Source: Blastomussa wellsi
Lineage: Eukaryota > Cnidaria > Anthozoa > Scleractinia > Plerogyridae
Assembly: GCA_947652115.1 (NCBI GenBank)
Contig: OX393561.1
Span: 26,727,356 to 26,791,355 of the forward strand
Direction: 5' to 3'
Length of the DNA: 64,000 nt
This document shows, in pieces, positions 8,876-20,029 of the stretch. Each line of letters opens with the position of its first letter. Position 1 is the first letter of the stretch. The notes beneath the pieces were generated by a model. The model was not told where the DNA came from and did not search any database. It worked only from the letters and a program-made list of their open reading frames with translations. The translations under genes and the position numbers were made by a program.

Positions 8876-9885
8876 ATGGATACGGCCCGGGGGGCTATTG
8901 GAAAGGCCTTGCCACTGTTAAAAAATTATCCGAGGCCGCCAAGGTACCGGAAGACACCGCAAAAAAGTGGCTGGTCAAGCAAGCCCTCTGGCAGATTTTC
9001 CTGCCCGCTCCGAGGCGCATTCCTCGGCCAAAATTCGACGCACCCACACCCAACGCGGTCCACCAGGCGGACCTCCTTTTTCTGCCGCACAACAAACTGC
9101 CCCGCGGGTGCAAAGTTTACAAATTTGTGCTGACCCTTGTCGACGTGGCCAGCCGCTACAAAGAGGCCGAACCCTTGACTTCGAAAAATTCTGATGAGGT
9201 TGTCCAGGACTTTCAGAAGATTTACAAGCGCGTGCCTTTGAAATGGCCAAAACTGCTGCAGGTTGATCCTGGGCGCAAATTCATGGGCGCCGTGTCGAAA
9301 GACATGGAAAAGCACAAAACCTTTATCCAGTGCGGGCGCCCCGAGATTCACTGCGACCAGGCCATTGTTGAACGTTTCAACAGCACCCATGCCGAACGCT
9401 TGTTCGGGCACCAGTACGCCGTGGAAATGCGACTGCCTGAGGGTCAGCAGTTCACTGCATGGGTGGAAAGGCTTCCTGAAGTTGTTGCTGCTCTGAACAA
9501 CGAGGTAACAAGCCTTATCGGCAAGAAACCCGCAGAAGCTATCAAAGAAAAAGCTGTTTATTCCAAACTATCAATACCTTATAGAAGGCCTGTTGGAAAG
9601 AGCGAAAAAATCCTCCCCTCTCTTGTCCAAGTTCGTTGTCTATACTATCCGGGAGAGTTGGAAGGTGGGGGAAAGAAGAGAGCCACAGATCCAATCTGGT
9701 CGTTGAAAGTTTTTAACATTGAAAGATCTTTTCCCAAACCGAATCAACCCGTTCTCTACTATTTGCGCGACGGGCCCAAGAGAATCGAGTACAATTTCGA
9801 CCTCAGACACACACACTCTGCTATTGGCATTCCGGCACATTCATCTTTCATCTTGCCCAAGACCATTTTGTTCTCGTTTGAGTGA
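8876..9885 (+). pseudogene. rve-family (retroviral-like) integrase, Polinton A, damaged ends
   Basis: The DDE core is readable: D in HQADLLF, D in QVDPGRKF and E in IVERFNS, with 34 residues between the last two, as expected for rve integrases that insert the element's ends. A chromodomain-like or C-terminal DNA-binding part follows (about 9600-9780). Two faults are seen by comparison with copy B. About 22 bases after the first codons are missing, so the natural ATG at 8876 is out of phase with the body. At 9780/9781 a deletion removes the proper end and joins the frame to antisense polymerase sequence, ending at 9885. Confidence 0.82.
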
Positions 9886-12800
9886 AGTGGGTGCTCCTTC
9901 GGGTAATCGCTCGTATCATAAAGGTTTTTGTTTTTTGCGATGTCTTTGTAGACGTCGTCCGTTTCTATCTCAAGCAGAAAGCTGTCGGTGTCTGTGTACA
10001 AAAGCTCGCACTTTAGGCCGTATTGCTTTTTTAGCTTGTTGTAGAAAAAGTCATACATCAGGATCTTGCTGTTGTCAAGGATCGTCATGCCCGTGTATAC
10101 TGGTTTATTCAGCAGCAGCTTGCTTTTATGCATGTGGATCCCCGCCATGTCGTTTGTAAATTCGGCAAACCTTGAGTACAAAGGGCTGGCGATCAACTTC
10201 CTTATTTTGTTTTCCTCTGCGCTGCGGACGATTTTTATGTCAACACGTTTGCGCAGGTTTTCCATGGTTTTGCCACAAACCGAGTTGTTCATGAACTTGT
10301 ATAAGTTCTTTTCAAAGTCGTTCCTTGCGTTTTTCCTGAACTCAGTGTTCATCCTGATGTATGGCTCCATCCAGCATTCTTGTTCGAACTCCAGCACCCT
10401 GTGCACGCGTTTAAGTTTCATGCACTGGGAGAGATAAAACTGAAGGTTTCTGTAATGGACGGCGTAGTTGTTTTTGTCTTCGAGCGTATGCAGCAGCTTC
10501 TTGCTGCCCGGGGGTATTTTTATATCCAGGTCGTTCATCAAACCCTTCTGGTAGTCCAACATCTTTTCCTTTTTTACTTCCTTTTTTTCCGGTGCCAGTG
10601 GATAGCTGTTGTGCTCCTCGTGCAGTTCTGCTGGATATTCAAGATCAACCTCGAGAATCCACCCATTCCTCGTGTTCTCTTTTTTCTTCACAACCTCCTC
10701 CTCTGTGGGCATAACGCATTTCCATTTGCAATCTCTTTTGGGGAGGGGATTGCTCATTGCCCATCCGTAAAGGTTGTTTGCGGCGAGATATATGATATAT
10801 TTTTTCGGCTTGTTGGGGTTGTAGACAGGCAGCAGGGGGTTGTTTGCCTTGGCGTACCTCTTGCTTACCATCGAGATTCCTCCACGCATTCCCCTTTCCA
10901 CAAAGAGATGCATTTCGAGGTCTGTGAATAGCTCCAGCTCTACTCCCACGAGAAGCCTGACAACGTGTAATAATGTGCCGGATCCAACCCATACTGCTGT
11001 GCGCACAGGTTTCGGAAGTTCTCGAAAACATCTGCCAGCAGAGCGACATCAGTTTTGACGTAGAGATCATGATAGTCGCCCAGTGTTTTGCACTCAAAAG
11101 CCTCCCAGACCCTCTGCGCGTGCGCGTACTCCTCGTCTGTTATGTGCTCGTCTGTGAGCTTACTGTAAAACTTGTCTTTGTCCGGCAGCCTTTTCTCGCT
11201 GAATCTGTCCCATGTGTCCATGTACTCGTAAGGGTAGATCCCTTTTTTGTAAAGCAGTTCGCTTCCATTTGCGATGGTTGTTGTTATTTTCAGACACTCC
11301 TTGGGGGTTGCGGAGACAACTGCATCAAGGCTTCCAAGCAGAAAGTTCAAACTGTCTATGAAATGCAGACTCCCCACTGAAAATGTTATGCGCGTCGTAG
11401 CCCCTCAGGTTGTGAAATACAACAGGTATTGGGACCGTTTTGGGTTTTATTCGCAGTTTAAAATTGCATGCGTTGTGCGCGGCTCCGCAGAACCTGCCTG
11501 AGATGTGGCAATGGTCTTTAACCGCGTCTCTGAAGTTTTTCTGAAGCAAACGTTCTGCGCAGAACAAACACGTTTCCTGATTTTTTGCTATCCATTGGTC
11601 GCTTTTGTCTTTTATGTCTTTTATTCTTATGAAATCTAATTATTTCTGCGCTTTGTAAAAACATTTTTTGTGACTTTGGCCACAATACATGTCTGTTTCA
11701 TTGTTCCAAACTGGTAATGAGTCAAGGAATTGGTCTTTTATCAAACTTTTGTTACAAATATGACAATCTGTTGCGTTTTTGAATTTTTCCCAGTCTTGTG
11801 CCGTCATCACAACTGGCTTTGGTGTGGCAAAGCTTTCTCTTATTGTCTCCTCCTCCTGCAGAATGTCACTAAGAAACGTTCCCACAGCATTTTCGCCCCT
11901 GTAAACTTTTTGCCCTGTAACTTCGCCATCGCTTCTCACAACCATGTATGAATACCCGCTTGCTTGGTGCCATTCTGTCTTCTCCGTGAAACTTTTTTGC
12001 TCTCTGGCCCACGAGAACAGCCTGGAATCTTTCAAAGCCTTGAAAGAAAGGATGTTTTTCCCCTCTTCCGGCATCTCGATCCTTGTCGGCCTGCCATTCA
12101 CGCCGTTGCAATATTTTTTGTGGTTCTCGAGCAAGTCCGCTCGTGAGAAACCTGTTAAGCACATCATGCAGTAGTGCTTTGTGCAGCTGTTTTTGGTCTG
12201 ATCAAAAAGCAATGCAGAGACCCGTTTTACGTAACAATAGTGTTGTTTTTCCCCTGACTCTATTAGCATCAGGTTTACCCTTGGTAAATTAACCTCTTTC
12301 TTACTTATCCTGTGAACTGTCACGCAGTTGTTTTCCCAGCCAAAGACATTTATTGCGAGGCCTTTATTTTGCGCTTCAAGCTTGTCTATCTGTTTCACCG
12401 GTGTTGGGAAATCGATGCCTTGGTAGTTTATACCGTCTTTGACAGGATAGCTGCTTTGTCTGCTTTGGTTCTTATTTTTGGGGGCAGGAAATAATGCAGC
12501 TCTGAGTGCCCACTTCAAACATTCGTTGTCCTTGTTTTTCACGTTTATTATGGCCTTCTTGTTTGCCAGTTTGGCTGGAAGAGGCAAATATGTTCCTCCG
12601 CGCAGCGGCTGATAGCGTGCGACATTCACGTATGCTAGCTTTATTCTTTCAATTTTCCATCCTGATCCCTTCTCTGGTGGTGACCAGTTCTCTATTTCTC
12701 CCTCTACTCTTTCTATGAATTCATCAAATGTTTGTCCTACCAGTTCTTCTTCATGTCTGTTAAAAACATGCAGTTCTTTTTCATGAAAATAATGTTTCGT

Positions 12801-13084
12801 GTATTGCGTTTCTCTACCTGCAACCCATAACTTACTTTTACGCTTTTTAACTTTCGGATTTCTTTTCCAACCAAATCTGTAAACTTTTCTTTGTTTTCTC
12901 TTGCGAACTCTAAAATATCTTTGTTGTTTGGATTTTCTTCGGATACAATCATCCACCATACTCGTAGCCATGCCCGGTAATTACTTTGTGATATTACAAA
13001 CTCGTCTTTCATTACATCCGAATCTATTTCTGGGTGTTGATCTTGTTCCAGAAATTCTTCCAGAAATTCGTTTGGTACAGCCAT
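9759..13084 (-). pseudogene. family B DNA polymerase (protein-primed type), Polinton A
   Basis: The start is MAVPNEFLEEF at 13084. A frameshift lies near 12800. The next open part (about 12830-11640) holds the N-terminal domain with CMMCLTGFSRADLLENH-KKYC zinc-finger-like motif and a CHIC/CGQSH cluster, then an in-frame stop at 11637-11639. An endonuclease-VII-like segment (KDHCHISGRFCGAAH) follows. About 70 bases are missing near 11380 relative to copy B. The palm region is open from 11006: motif A reads YLAANNLYGWAM, with Ala where copy B has the catalytic Asp; motif B NNSVCGKTM; motif C YTDTDS. The last 90 or so codons are lost at 9780. Confidence 0.85.
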
Positions 13085-13406
13085 GTTGTCGTATATACTT
13101 GTGCTGATATTTCTTCAAATGGAATATAAATTCTGCGACACAATAGTAGAAGTGCATGCATTTCTTCAATTGGAAAAATAATTCTGCTACACAACCGCAT
13201 GCTTGGTCACGCTCTTTTGTTTACTCGTGTTTGCTTACGAGAGCGGAAAAAAAAAATTATGGCAAACAAATTTCAGCTACCAAATTTGCACAAGCGGCTG
13301 CCAGACAACAAACTGCAACCAGACAACAAAATATTTTTTTTCGCAAATTTATGGTTGCTCTGGCCAAAAATGCGCCTTTTTAACACACATGGTGGTTCTG
13401 CGGAAG
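13085..13406. other. right-end region of Polinton A, no gene
   Basis: AT-rich sequence upstream of the polymerase. Two similar blocks (TTTCTTCAAATGGAA / TTTCTTCAATTGGAA, each followed by ATTCTGC and ACACAA) form a short tandem repeat at about 13109-13195. Small frames here have no coding character. A terminal inverted repeat may be here but cannot be confirmed without the left end. Confidence 0.4.
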
Positions 13407-13512
13407 ACAGATTTGTATGCTGGGCATTTATAAAGCCTCGACACATACGAAGTGTGCAAAGCGAGCTTCGTTGTGTCGAGGCTTTATAAATGCCCTGCAT
13501 ACAAATCTGTCA
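13407..13512. repeat. hairpin 3 with loop core AAGCGAGCTT
   Basis: ACAGATTTGTATGC at the left pairs with GCATACAAATCTGT at the right, and GGCATTTATAAAGCCTCGAC pairs onward to the centre. The core is at 13459-13468. The stem is unrelated to hairpins 1 and 2. Confidence 0.85.
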
Positions 13513-13570
13513 CCCTCGTTTGGCTGGTCACGCTCTTTTGTTTACTCGTGTTTGCTTAATTATTTGCTTT

Positions 13571-13728
13571 CACACACAAAATCCATGGTGGTTCTGCGGA
13601 AGATTTGTATGCAGGGCATTATAAAGCCTCGACACAAACGAAGTGAGCAAAGCGAGCTTCGTTTGTGTCGAGGCTTTATAATGCCCTGCATACAAATCTG
13701 TCACAGAACCACCATGGATTTTGTGTGT
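13571..13728. repeat. hairpin 4, near-perfect long palindrome, same stem family as hairpin 3
   Basis: CACACACAAAATCCATGG at the left pairs with CCATGGATTTTGTGTG at the right, through GCCTCGACACAAACGAAG. The core AAGCGAGCTT is at 13650-13659. Part of a direct duplication: GGTCACGCTCTTTTGTTTAC occurs at about 13204 and again at about 13526, and GGTGGTTCTGCGGAAG at about 13391 and 13588. Confidence 0.88.
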
Positions 13729-13765
13729 AGCTGTTACCATAGATCCGTTCTTTTCCGCTACAGGA

Positions 13766-15240
13766 TTAAAAGGAGTGCTTAATTTGTATTTTTTTCTTTT
13801 GTTGTCTCAGAAGCACTGTATCTCCTGGTTTGATATCTCTTGGTTTTTTACCCAGTTTCGAGTCTGCATACGCCTTGATCTTTGACTTCTGTTCTGCATC
13901 CCTCTCTGCCATAGTCTTCAGAGTCTCCTGCAGGGTATGCTGTCTAGCTGGTGCTGGTGATACTTCTGGCAGGGTGGTCTTGAGTTTCCTTCCATTCAGT
14001 GCTTCATTTGGCGATACATTCGTGGTCGTGTGTGGCGTCGCATGATTCTGTCTGAGAAATTTGTACAGTTCCTGTTTCCAATTTTTGCCCTCAACGACAG
14101 CAGTTCTCACACACTTTGCAAGGTCTGGCATAAAGCGTTCTGCCTCACCATTGGCTCTTGGCCAAAGAGGTTGAGCTTTTCTGTGATGGAATCCTAAATA
14201 CTTTGTAAACTTGCTGAATAAGACTCCATTGAAGGGGGGCCATTGTCGGTTTTTAGCTCATCAGGGATTCCCTGCCTTGCAAATATGGCGTTGAGCCTCG
14301 GGATTACAGTTTTGGCTGACATGGACTTCACGATCTCAACTTCCGGGAAGCGGCTGTATTTGTCAATGACAACCAGGAGATAGTCACCCGAAGGGAATGG
14401 CCCAACAAAATCCATTGCAAGCATCTTCCATGGTCCACTAGGCAGCAGCGTCATCTGCAGAGGTTCAATTCGCAATGACTTGCTTTGAGTTACTGCTTGG
14501 CATGCTAGGCAGTTATCGACTCTATCTTTGACCATCTTGTCTATCCCAGGGAACCAGACTTACTCATGAATCAAATGCTTCGTCTTAATGATACCTTGAT
14601 GCCCAACATGTGCCAGCTCTATGGCTTTTTCTCTTAGCTTGCTTGGGACAACGATTCTGTTACCTCTCAGTACCACTCCACTGTAGACCAGCAGCTTGTC
14701 TTAGAGTCTTTTGTGGTCCAGTATCTCAGAATCAGTCTAATGGTCGCCTTGATCTGTGACTGGAGTGTGGAATTTTTCTCTGTTTCAGTCTGAATCTCTT
14801 TAAGTTTCATAGCCTTTGGTATGGCGTTGTGCAAACATAGCTCACATACTCATCGGCAACGTTTCTCTCTGCGGTTGCTTGGAGGTTTGGGTGCCTGCTC
14901 ATGAAGTCGGCTGGGTTCTCAGCATCCTTTCCGTGGCGATACACAAGATGACAGTTGTATGGCATCAGCCTTGGCTTCCGTCGGTCCATGTGAGCTGAAG
15001 TGGGTGTGTGATCCGTCACGATTGTGAACTCAGATCCGTAAAGGTAAAGATGAAAGTGTTCCAGAGCCCACACGATCGCTAGCATTTCCCTCTCAGTTTG
15101 TGAGTATCTGGACTCCATGTTGCTAAGTGCTCGACTCGCGTAGCTGATAACCTTGCCGTCCTGTGATAATAACCCTCCAAGACCGACAGGGCTTGCATAG
15201 ACTATCACTTCAGTCTCTTGAAGTATGACATGACATGACT
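13766..15240 (-). mobile_element. gypsy-type LTR retrotransposon fragment (RNase H and integrase)
   Basis: Read on the minus strand: RNase H (15208-14807) with YASRALSNMESRYSQTEREML and the TDHTP motif, then integrase (14535-14194) with CLACQAVTQ zinc-finger end, MDFVGPFP and TDNGPP, then the integrase C-terminal part (14131-13766) with RQNHATPHTTTNVSPNEAL and KPGDTVLLRQ. Stops and shifts separate the parts (about 14600-14800 is the degraded linker). No LTRs seen; the reverse transcriptase end is missing where a LINE begins near 15300. Confidence 0.9.
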
Positions 15241-15329
15241 CTTGGCCAGACTATCCTCAAGTTTGTCAAACGACTTTGGATCTAATATATCAAGCTCTGA
15301 CTTAGCCACATTTGACTATTCTAATGGAA

Positions 15330-15689
15330 TAACAACAAGATACAAAAACTACAAAACAGGGCAGCCAGTGTTTTGACTTATTAAAATTATGACGCTGATG
15401 CTGGTCACTTGTTTGAGCTCCTGGGATGAAAAAACCTCACTTCCCAGCAGCAAATACAAAGAGCCACAATGGTCTATAAGTCTCTGCATGGTTTAGCTCC
15501 AGACTATTTATGTTCTAAATTTGAAAGGCGAGAAACTGCGTATAACCTAAGAGACTCTGAGAATAATGTTAATCTTCCAATGCCGCACACAAACTATTGT
15601 AAGAATAGCTTTACCTATAATGGTGCCACCCTTTGGAACAGTCTTCCTCGTGTGATAAGACAAGCAGAGTCCCTTGGGTTATTCAAGAG
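15330..15689 (+). mobile_element. LINE reverse transcriptase tail, left part (split)
   Basis: The frame reads KLQNRAAS, then after a shift MVYKSLHGLAPDYLCSKF and GATLWNSLPRVIRQAESLG, the C-terminal part of the same LINE group as the fragment at 4080. It is cut at about 15689 by a foldback element; the matching continuation (CATTTAATTAAAG and 3' UTR) is at about 19243-19340. Confidence 0.85.
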
Positions 15690-16845
15690 GCCCTGACCGG
15701 TTTTTTTAGAATCGTTGGCCAGGCTCGAAAAATCAAAAATCCAAATAATTTGCCTGGAGATCAGTTATGGAGGACTATATTCGAAAATATTATCCTTGTT
15801 TTCCAGGAACTTATAGTTCCCTAGAATTTTGGAAAAAAAAAACGGTTTTGCCTCATTAAATATGCAAAAATTATAAGGAAAATTGGCAATGTTCTCTATA
15901 TAAAAAAAATTTATCATTATTGTTATTATTATATTTGTATTGAATCAATTTACAATGCTATGAAACAAAGTAAACTTAGAATAACAGCTTTACTCTTCTT
16001 CTTTCCATCAATAGTAAGTTCTATTTTTTGCCGGTACTGTTGAGTGTTCTGTCGCCATTTGAAAAGTTGCTATGTTGAGCACTTCGGGAAACGGCAAAAA
16101 TTGGGAACTTTAGAGGCTGAAAAAGCGTCTTGGTATGTCCGATATCCAGTCGACATTAAAATTGTACCGGCAATGAACAATTTGCATAATGCTAATTTTC
16201 AAAGAAGTCTCCCGCTGAGTGAAGCATCTGTTTGCAGCCATGATTTTCAGCAAAAAACCACCTCAAGTGGGTTGAAATGTGTTTTTACTCTGTTGATATG
16301 CCAATCTTGTTTGTTGCTTTTGCACAGATCGCGCGAGATAAAAGGAAAAACTAATTTAATTTACAAATTAGATTGACTGTACTCTCCATTACATGACCGA
16401 CGTCACGTTGTACATTTTTGCTAACTTGGCAATAAGAATATAACCTAACTTGTTGAGAATTTGAATCTCAAACTCTAATATACTGATAGAAATTAAGCTT
16501 ACTTAGGTGCAATTGGGAACCGTTGGGACTTTTATTTACCAGCATTAAGTGTGTTAAAAATAGAACGCGCCCAGTCTGTAATTGAAATGTACAAGTTTGC
16601 TTCTTTACAGAAATATCACATATATTCCTGTGAGCTTTCATACTGCTTTCAGTTTTGGACAGAAAATATTTAATTTCCATGTGTTTTCAAAGCAATGTTA
16701 AACGAAGAATGAGTTCAATCGCAAGAACATCGCGCATTAGTACTCATAGCAATTGGAGAAACCGAGTCATGCAAGCAGCATATCAGTTGTAAAACATACA
16801 CCGACAAATTTTTTGGACGCTTTTGCATGAGATAAGAGGAAGGAA

Positions 16846-17434
16846 AACCTGGGGAGAGAAAACTCTAGGAATGGCTTTTTGCAGTTTTGCTTTTCTTGTT
16901 GGTTGAGCTTGCGGTCCAGGTCACGAAAATCCAAATGCCATCCAGTTTGTTGATTTGAAGGATTGCAATGGTGATGGGAAAGCACGCTTGAAATTGTGTA
17001 AAATTGTGACCACTATTGAAAGCATCGACTGCGAAAGAAAGTTGTTACTTTCCCATGCAGGTAAAGTATATGTTTCCAGTGTTGTCTTTGTTGAGCAAAA
17101 TTAACTTCTTGTATCAATGAACTGATAAATTATAAGCTTCTTTTTCCAATACTAAGGGATTTTTGTAGCACAAGAATGCCAACAGCGCATGACAGTCTGT
17201 CCCAAACATAGGGTATTCGCTGGCGGACAGTAGTCAGGGTCGGCCTGGGTTTTGGGGTATACCGAATACAGGGGCTTTTTAAATCAGGTATACGGTATAT
17301 TGCGGCTTACATGTGGGATAAACTTAGTATTTAGAGCAAATCGCGGCCAACTTATTTATATACATGTATATTTCTTTTGTAACCGTCATTGATCGGTGTC
17401 ACGCAACAAACTCCAACATCGGGTGGTCCGCCTG
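16846..17434. other. central spacer of the foldback element, no gene
   Basis: AT-rich, single-copy in this window. Frames are short and without recognisable motifs. Confidence 0.45.
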
Positions 17435-17531
17435 TGGTTATCTCGTGCAAAAGCATCCAAAGAATTTCTCGGTGTATGTTTGACAACTGGTATGCTGCTT
17501 GTGTGACTCGGTTTGTCCAGTTGCTATCAGC

Positions 17532-18259
17532 AACAGCTCTATCAGCTCCTTTTTCATGCGAATCCCGCATCCTGCACTTTTTGTCATCGCTTTACCGAAT
17601 CCCGCTATTCTTTCCTCAAAACACTAATTGTTGCATAAGCTAATGAATTTAAGATGTACATTTGCCCTTTTGGTTGTTATTTTGATTTTACGCGTGTTGG
17701 GAGACTACTGCAAACTGCAATTAGTTTTTCATACGTCAGTACGATGAAAGAGCCCGATATGAAAGCTCGATGGGTCTTCCTGTACGCATGCGCACTGTCT
17801 TTGATAAAAAGTTCACAGGACCACCCTTGGCTGCTCTTCTTCATTGGTGCTACTGTCCTCATTGTCGCTGGAGTCCGAGCTGGTCATCGGCTGAATTGGG
17901 TTCCTTGGTAACTCGGTTGCCAACAAGTAGCTTTCTCTTATGCATATTTAGTGTTGTTCTGACGAACTGAGAGCAACCTGATGGCTTTGTCATGCTCGCT
18001 GGCTCACTGGCGCATGGTATTCTGGTCCTGCTTCAAAATCATATGTACGGGCAGACATTTGATCTTTGGGATACCCCTTCTTTCCCGAATTCTCAAAAAT
18101 CAGGCAAGAATTCCCGCGTCCTGTGCCCAAATTCTGCTCAATCCCGCCTCCCGAGAAGCAGTCAATTCCCAAATACCGTCAAGATAGTTTGTGTTTTCCC
18201 GAATCCCGCACTGTATTTTGGTCAAATCCCAGATCCTGAGAAAACCCTTCCAGACCCTG
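17532..18259. mobile_element. hAT-like non-autonomous element, copy 1 (left end truncated)
   Basis: It matches the element at 35759-36640 along most of its length (for instance GCATAAGCTAAT-AATTTAAGATGTA near 17633). The right end CCTTCCAGACCCTG is kept; the left inverted repeat is missing. It interrupts the right arm of the foldback element: the arm stops at TTGCTAT and resumes at TCCTATGAGTAC, a probable target duplication. Confidence 0.78.
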
Positions 18260-19242
18260 TCCTATGAGTACTAATGTGCGATGTTCTCGCTCAAAATTTA
18301 GTGCGATTGAACTCATTCTTTTTTTAACATCGCTGTGAAAACACAAGGAAATTAAATATTTCCATCCAAAACTGAAAGCGGAATGAAAGCTCACGGGCAT
18401 ATATGTGATATTTCTGTAAAGAAGCAAACTTGTACATTTCAATTACAGACTGGGCGCATTCTATTTTTAACACACTTAATGCTAGTAAATAAAAGTCCCA
18501 ATGGTTCCCAATTGCACTTAAGCTTAATTTTTATCAGTATATTAGAGTTCGAGTGTCAAATTCTCAACAAGTTAGGTTATATTCTTACAACGTGACATCA
18601 ACCATGTAATGGAGAGTACAGTCAATCTAATTTGTAAATTAAATTTAGTTTCATCCTGTTATCTCTATTTATCTCTATTTATCTGTGAGCAACAAACAAG
18701 ATTGGCATATCAACAGAGTAAAACACATTTCAACCCACTTGAGGTGGTTTTTTGCTGAAAATCATGGCTGCAAACTGACGCTTCACTCAGCGGGAGACTT
18801 AGACAATATTAATGTCGACTGGATATCGGACATACCAAGATGCTTTTCAGCCTCTAAAGTTTCCCAATTTTGCCGTTTCCCGAAGTGCTCAACATAGCAA
18901 CTTTTCAAATGCGGAACACTCAGAAGTTCCGAAAAAAATAGAACTTATTATTGATGGAAAGAAGAAGAGTAAAGCCATTATTCTAAGTTTATTTTGTTTC
19001 ATAGCATTGCAAATTGATTCAATACAAATAGCGCGAACTTATAATTTTTGCATATTTAATGAGGCAAAACCGTTATTTTTTATTTTTTCCAAAATTTTAG
19101 GGAACTATAAGTTCCTGGAAGACAAGGATAACATTTTCGAATATAGGTCATCATAACTAATCTCCAGGCAAATTATTTGGATTTTTGATTTTTCGAACCT
19201 GGCCAGCGATTCTAAAAAAAAAAACAGTCAGGGCCTCTTAAG

Positions 19243-19345
19243 CATTTAATTAAAGAAGTATGTTGAGGCATGGCATTCGTGGAAAGCAGCTTTAGTTAGG
19301 TTTAGGTTTTAGGCATAGTTTTTATAATAGTATTTTATGCATTTA
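19243..19345 (+). mobile_element. LINE 3' end, right part (split)
   Basis: Continues the LINE cut at 15689: coding remnant CATTTAATTAAAGAAGT, then a 3' UTR like that of the LINE at 4080 (GGCATTCGTGGAAA resembles GCATTCATGGAAA there). The 3' boundary is uncertain. Confidence 0.65.
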
Positions 19346-19389
19346 ATGCATGTTGATACTGATATATTTTAAATGTTTTATTGCTGATG

Positions 19390-20000
19390 AATTGTCCGTG
19401 CAATCTTTATCCTCTTCAGTAGGAAGTGGTTTTTTCTTTCTACTTCTACATTTGTCTGAGGCAAAGCGGACTCACTCGTCTGTGTTCAATACGTTCTTCT
19501 TCAACAAATTTACAGAATTCTTCACTTATGAACTGCGGTCCATTGTCAGTAGTAATACTAACGGGCAGTCCATGGGTAAGGAATATCTTCCTCAGACTTG
19601 CACTGACCTTGTCAGCAGTTGTAGACCTCAAGACTTCTACTTCCATATAGTGACTGTAGTAGTCAACAACTACAAGGTGATGGTATGGTCTACTGACGGC
19701 AGAGATGGCATCATAAGGTCTGCTGAAATGTGTTGCCATGGACCTGAGGGCAGTTCAGTCCTCTTGAGGAGTTCTGGTGGCTTAGGCATACTGATCATCT
19801 GGCAGCAATGAACATTTTTGCATCCTTGTCACACTCTGGCCACCAGACTTTGGTACAAAGTCTGCGCTTCATGGACACTATTCCTGGATGACCCTTGTGT
19901 GCAAGATGCAGGACTTGATCGCGTAAACTAGAAGGGATGATGGTCCGTGTTCCTTGCAGTACTAATTTTCCTGCAATGGAAAGTTCATTTCTGATTTCAT
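19390..20000 (-). mobile_element. gypsy-type integrase fragment, minus strand
   Basis: Minus-strand reading gives the zinc-finger linker (LQGTRTIIPSSLRDQVLHLA, GHPGIVSMKRRL, KVWWPECDKDA at about 19980-19800). The catalytic core follows (VVVDYYSHYMEVEVL, THGLPVSITTDNGPQFIS at 19739-19446). One stop and shift between them. Truncated on both sides; no LTR seen. Different family from the fragment at 13766. Confidence 0.88.
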
Positions 20001-20029
20001 TTCAGTTCATTTTTTCCCAGGTGTGTCTG

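Larger units (their letters stand above)
1..13150. mobile_element. Polinton/Maverick (adintovirus-like) endogenous element, copy A
   Basis: This is a virus-like self-synthesising DNA transposon integrated in host DNA. The block contains the diagnostic set: FtsK/HerA-type packaging ATPase, major capsid protein, rve integrase and family B DNA polymerase, with several small membrane proteins between. The left end lies outside the window, so its left terminal inverted repeat cannot be seen; the right limit is set by the polymerase start at 13084 and is only approximate. No adenain-like cysteine protease was found in the part visible. The element is defective: the capsid, coiled-coil, integrase and polymerase genes each carry breaks. 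Confidence 0.88.
15690..19242. mobile_element. large foldback element with ~1.1 kb inverted arms
   Basis: The left arm (about 15690-16845) is the inverted copy of the right arm (19242 back to 18268, continued at 17531-17435). For example GGCCAGGCTCGAAAAATC at about 15718 is mirrored near 19190, and GTCCGATATCCAGTCGACAT near 16137 is mirrored near 18812. Outer ends read GGCCCTGAC and GTCAGGGCC. The two LINE halves flank it with a likely short target duplication (TTCAAG/CTTAAG). Central spacer about 16846-17434. No transposase seen, so non-autonomous. Confidence 0.85.

Noticed and set aside
8926..9411. Long minus-strand frame opposite the integrase
   Set aside because: The plus strand carries clear integrase catalytic motifs here; the antisense frame is a GC-driven shadow.
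10380..10931. 183-residue plus frame opposite the polymerase palm
   Set aside because: Antisense of the polymerase; motif B and palm residues are on the minus strand.
11640..12971. Taking the Met at 12971 as the start of polymerase A
   Set aside because: The first part of that frame is out of phase with the real N-terminus, which begins at 13084 and shifts into this frame near 12800.
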